Source: Rubrivivax sp. | GTDB lineage: Bacteria; Pseudomonadota; Gammaproteobacteria; Burkholderiales; Burkholderiaceae | Assembly (NCBI GenBank): GCA_004211235.1 | Contig: SEEY01000145.1 | Location: forward strand, 1 to 8,968 | Direction of reading: 5' to 3' | Length of the DNA stretch: 8,968 nt | In this document: piece after piece, positions 6,166-8,968 of the stretch | How the letters are laid out: each line of letters begins with the position of its first letter | How positions within the stretch are numbered: the first letter of the stretch is position 1 | Made by a program: the position numbers and the translations under genes | Notes under the pieces: generated by a model | What the model saw: the letters and a program-made list of their open reading frames with translations, nothing else | Told to the model about the DNA's origin: nothing | Databases searched by the model: none

Positions 6166-8364
6166 CTAGCGGGTTTGCTGCGCATGCCGCACGCAGGCAT
6201 CCTGCAGCAGCGCATGCGCCGCCTCGATGCCATAGGGCTTGCGCAGGACCGGCACGGAGATGTCGCTGACGTTGTCGGCATAGCCGGTCGCCACCACTAC
6301 GGCCAGGTCCGGCCGATGTTCCTTCGCCCAGCCGGCCAGTTCGATACCGTTCATGCTGCCGGGCATCACCACGTCGGTGAACAGCACGTCGAAGGGCTCG
6401 CCGGTGCCCATCACCCGGATCGCCTCGTCGGCATCCTTGCAGGCGCGCAGCTGGCAGCCGCGGCCCTCGAGCGCCGCCGTGACGACCGACGCGACGAGAA
6501 GGTCGTCCTCGACTAACAGCACGCGCAGGTTGTCCACGCGGGTCGCCACCGGCTCGACCGCCTTCGGCTCCACCACCTCGGCCGGCAGGGTCGCCACCGG
6601 CAGGTAGAGCGTCACGCAGGTGCCCCGGCCCGGCTCGCTCGCCAGCCGGATCTCACCGCCGGATTCGCTGGCGAAGGCATGCACCTGGGCCAGGCCCATG
6701 CCCGTGCCCACGCCCGGCGCCTTGGTGGTGAAGAAGGGCTCGAAGGCCTTGGCCCGGGTCTCCTCGTCCATGCCGATGCCGTCGTCCGACACGTCGAGCC
6801 GGATGAAGGAGCCGGCGCCGAGCGTCTGCACTTCCGCCGGCGACGCCAGTCGCGCACGGACCGTGATGTTGCCGCCCGTGGGCAGCGCATCGCGCGCGTT
6901 GAACACCAGGTTCAGCAGCGCCATCTCCAGCTGCACCGGGTCGACGTAGATGGACGGCAGGTTGGGCTCCAGCTCCGCAGACAGAACCACCTTGGGCCCC
7001 ACCGCCTTGCTGGTCAGCTCGTGTTCCTTCAGCACGACATCGGCCAGGTCCACCAGCCTCGGTTCGAGCTTCTGCACCCGGCCGAGCAGCATCAACTGCT
7101 TGACCAGGTCGGTCGCCTTCGACGTCGCGCGCACGGCACCGGCCAGCGCCCGCCGCTCCTTGTCGCCGTCGATGCGCAGCTGCAGCAACTGGTGCGAGAC
7201 CGTGATGGTCTGCAGCAGGTTGTTGAAGTCGTGGGCGACGCCGGCGGTCAAGCGGCCCACCAGTTCCAGCTTGCGGCTGTGCGCGAGCTTTTCCTGCGCA
7301 TCGCTGGCGTCGCGCACCGCCTGCTCGACGCGGCGCTCCAACGTCGCCGTCGCCTCGTTGGCCTTGACGCCCGCAGCATGCAGGGCGCCCGCGACGGTGT
7401 CGAACTCGGGCACGCCGGAGACCTGCAGGACCGGCACGACGTTGTTGCCCAGGTCGTCCGCCGCCTTCTCGAGCAGCTGAACCGCATCGCTGATGACCCG
7501 CGCCGCGTACAGCGCGATCACGAGCAGGAAGAGCAGCAACGCGGCGGACGCCACCATCGCCTTGGCCGATGCCCGCCATGCGGCCGCGGCCAGCTCGGAT
7601 TTCGGAATGGCCGACACGACGGACCAGCCTTGCGCATTCGGCCGCGTCAGGTAGGTCAGCGACGCCACGCCGTCCAGCGTCGTCGACTCGGCGAAGCCCA
7701 CACCGCCCGATTGGATGCGGCTCTTGAACGCCGGTGAGGCGGAGCGGCCCACCCATTTTTCCGGGTCCCGGCTGCGGGCAATGATCAGGTACTCGTTGCC
7801 GATGACCGCCATCAGCCCGGTGGGCGTGATGCCCGCCGGCGCGAGCAGCCGCTGAAGCTCTGCGGGTTCGAACGCAACGCCGACGTTGTAGCGTTGCGGA
7901 CGGGCGCCGGGCACCGGCACATACACCGTCATGAGCGGCGCACCCGTCACCGGACTTTTGGGCGAGAAGATGAAGGCAGGGGCGCTCTCGGTCAACGCCC
8001 GCGGCATCGCGCGGCGCACCGGCCCCGCCCCCCAGGCGGCATGGGTCGTGACCAGCAACTCGTCGGCGCTGGCCAGCAAGGCCCAGTCCTTTGTCCCCCG
8101 CATCGCCACAGTCGCCTCGTCATGGAAGCGGGCGAAGTCGCCATCACGAACGGCCCGGGACGACGCCAGCGCCCGGGCCAGCACCACGCGCTTGTCGAGC
8201 TCGCGCTCGACGACGGTGCTGACGGCGTCTGCCGCGTCCCTGACCTGATTGAGCAGGGCCGCGGTCTTCTGCTCGTGCAGGTTCCAGGTCAACAACCCGA
8301 AACCGGTGGCCGCAGAAATCCAGACAGCAAAAACAACGACCAACAGCCAGGCTCGAATCCGCAT
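6166..8364 (-). CDS. Hybrid sensor histidine kinase with dCache-like sensor and receiver domain
   Basis: The 732-residue protein starts at the ATG at 8364, with GGAG four bases upstream. Membrane helices lie at about 5-27 and 269-290. Between them is a periplasmic region of some 240 residues that looks like a double-Cache domain (for example NEYLIIARSRDPEKWVG, 190-206), a fold that binds small ligands. A coiled-coil-like linker (about 330-365) leads to the H-box GVAHDFNNLL with H378 the phosphorylated histidine. The ATPase domain follows: N-box NLVFNARDA (N489), G1 DDGIG (527-531), FEPFFTTK (541-548) and G2 GVGTGMGLAQV (551-561). A C-terminal receiver domain (about 613-725) has the acidic pair E619/D620, phospho-acceptor D664, T693 and K709. 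All key residues are present, so it should be active. No separate response regulator lies beside it. The sigma unit follows on the same strand. Confidence 0.93.
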   Translation of the reverse strand: MRIRAWLLVVVFAVWISAATGFGLLTWNLHEQKTAALLNQVRDAADAVSTVVERELDKRVVLARALASSRAVRDGDFARFHDEATVAMRGTKDWALLASADELLVTTHAAWGAGPVRRAMPRALTESAPAFIFSPKSPVTGAPLMTVYVPVPGARPQRYNVGVAFEPAELQRLLAPAGITPTGLMAVIGNEYLIIARSRDPEKWVGRSASPAFKSRIQSGGVGFAESTTLDGVASLTYLTRPNAQGWSVVSAIPKSELAAAAWRASAKAMVASAALLLFLLVIALYAARVISDAVQLLEKAADDLGNNVVPVLQVSGVPEFDTVAGALHAAGVKANEATATLERRVEQAVRDASDAQEKLAHSRKLELVGRLTAGVAHDFNNLLQTITVSHQLLQLRIDGDKERRALAGAVRATSKATDLVKQLMLLGRVQKLEPRLVDLADVVLKEHELTSKAVGPKVVLSAELEPNLPSIYVDPVQLEMALLNLVFNARDALPTGGNITVRARLASPAEVQTLGAGSFIRLDVSDDGIGMDEETRAKAFEPFFTTKAPGVGTGMGLAQVHAFASESGGEIRLASEPGRGTCVTLYLPVATLPAEVVEPKAVEPVATRVDNLRVLLVEDDLLVASVVTAALEGRGCQLRACKDADEAIRVMGTGEPFDVLFTDVVMPGSMNGIELAGWAKEHRPDLAVVVATGYADNVSDISVPVLRKPYGIEAAHALLQDACVRHAQQTR

Positions 8365-8388
8365 CTTTCTCCAGGCGCCACCGCGGCC

Positions 8389-8640
8389 GTCATCGACGTC
8401 CACCGGGGCGTACGGTTCAAGGTCGAGGCGATCCGCCATAACGATCTGTTCGAGGGCCGCTTCACCGTGCTCGACAAGGGCCTCGGCGGCAGCCGAAGCG
8501 GCAGCGACGACAGCTACCGCCCCACCGTCGAAAACGCGTGGGCGACGCCAAACGAGGCGCTCACCTACGCCACCGAAGCCGCGCACCATGCCATCGAAGG
8601 CATCCGCCCCTTCACGGACGACGCGCTGCAGGACGAGTGA
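8389..8640 (+). CDS. Small hypothetical frame without a recognisable start
   Basis: From about 8389 to the TGA at 8638-8640 the plus strand reads like a real protein of some 83 residues. It has an N-terminal strand pattern (VHRGVRFKVEA), a central FEGRFTVLDK, a Gly/Ser loop and a helix WATPNEALTYATEAAHHAIE. Third positions are strongly G/C. No ATG, GTG or TTG lies in frame near the beginning: the nearest is GTG at 8275, inside the divergent kinase's membrane-helix coding region and without a ribosome binding site. An ATC at 8392 is the only near-cognate codon at the apparent beginning. It may use a rare start, be a longer protein from 8275, or have lost its 5' end. No family was recognised. 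The left boundary given is approximate. Confidence 0.45.
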   Translation, partial: VIDVHRGVRFKVEAIRHNDLFEGRFTVLDKGLGGSRSGSDDSYRPTVENAWATPNEALTYATEAAHHAIEGIRPFTDDALQDE

Positions 8641-8653
8641 GAGGCCGGCGAAC

Positions 8654-8968
8654 TCAGCGCTGGCTGCGCTGCGGCGTCGCAGGCTCTTCGGCGTAGCTGC
8701 GCGGCAGGAGGATGCGGAAGGCCGTGCCGACGCCCGGCTCGGATTCCAACTCGGTGGTGGCGTTGAGCAGGTCGCACAGGCGCTTGACGATGGACAGGCC
8801 GATGCCCTCGCCGACCTGTTCGCGCACCGGGCGGGGATCCTCCGGCGTCGGCACGGCATCGGGCAGGTCGACGTTCATGTGCGTCACCTGGCCGCTGGCG
8901 TGATCGGTGGCGACCTGCCGCGCCTGGTCTGTCGCCTCCTCGATGGCGCCGGCCAGCTGCGAACCCGG
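8654..8968 (-). CDS. C-terminal part of a second sensor histidine kinase
   Basis: The frame is open from the right edge of the window to the stop at 8654 and gives 104 residues, so its beginning lies outside. The visible part contains the G2 ATP-binding box VGEGIGLSIV, followed by a KRLCDLLNATTELES helix/strand and the closing GVGTAFRILLPR strand typical of HATPase_c domains. It ends with a short polar tail. The region before G2 is short and Pro/Asp-rich (NVDLPDAVPTPEDPRP). I see no clear DxGxG motif there, so the ATP lid may be reduced or divergent. A GTG at 8887 could be mistaken for a start, but the coding pattern continues upstream of it. It is convergent with the small frame ending at 8640, 13 bp away. 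Its sensor and partner are not visible. Confidence 0.75.
   Translation of the reverse strand, partial: PGSQLAGAIEEATDQARQVATDHASGQVTHMNVDLPDAVPTPEDPRPVREQVGEGIGLSIVKRLCDLLNATTELESEPGVGTAFRILLPRSYAEEPATPQRSQR

Noticed and set aside
8365..8859. Upstream extension of the hybrid kinase frame by 165 residues.
   Set aside because: The extension is Arg/Ser/Ala-rich without domain features, overlaps other coding frames, and a good ribosome binding site precedes the ATG at 8364.

Overview
The window is GC-rich DNA with strong G/C at third codon positions. Its gene content is a TonB-dependent receptor of the Xanthomonas/Caulobacter type, a PHB-depolymerase-type esterase, a DUF2789 protein, and an ECF sigma factor with a DUF6249 partner. 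This suggests a beta-proteobacterium of the order Burkholderiales (Roseateles/Mitsuaria/Rubrivivax-like). That placement is inferred from protein families, not from a phylogenetic marker. No rRNA, tRNA, CRISPR array, insertion sequence or phage gene was seen.

Layout from left to right. Positions 1-161 hold no gene I can defend, but include a near-perfect palindrome (126-149) just before a small tryptophan-rich hypothetical gene (162-470, +). Convergent with it is a minus-strand pair: a DUF2789 protein (1888-1583) followed 39 bp later by a PHB-depolymerase-family esterase (1543-563). A 244-247 bp divergent intergenic region (1889-2135) separates this pair from a large outer-membrane TonB-dependent receptor (2136-4772, +). 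A GC-rich hairpin (4796-4817) lies where the receptor meets the next minus-strand genes.

From 8364 down to 4824 four minus-strand genes form a signalling block. First is a membrane-bound hybrid histidine kinase (8364-6166). After a 96 bp gap come three genes joined by 4-base start/stop overlaps: a DUF6249 membrane protein (6069-5662), an ECF sigma factor (5665-5114) and a small two-helix membrane protein (5117-4824) in the position usual for an anti-sigma factor. Head-to-head with the kinase is a short coding-looking frame that ends at 8640 and has no normal start codon nearby. The window ends inside a second histidine kinase (8654 to beyond 8968, minus), of which only the C-terminal ATPase end is visible.

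How the parts may work together: the sigma/DUF6249/small membrane protein set reads as one co-translated envelope-sensing unit, with the hybrid kinase as a possible upstream input. The receptor is an orphan: no sugar-utilisation enzymes or regulator sit beside it in this window. Most genes are ordinary for the group. The items most worth a second look are the overlapping sigma-factor unit and the start-less frame squeezed against the kinase.
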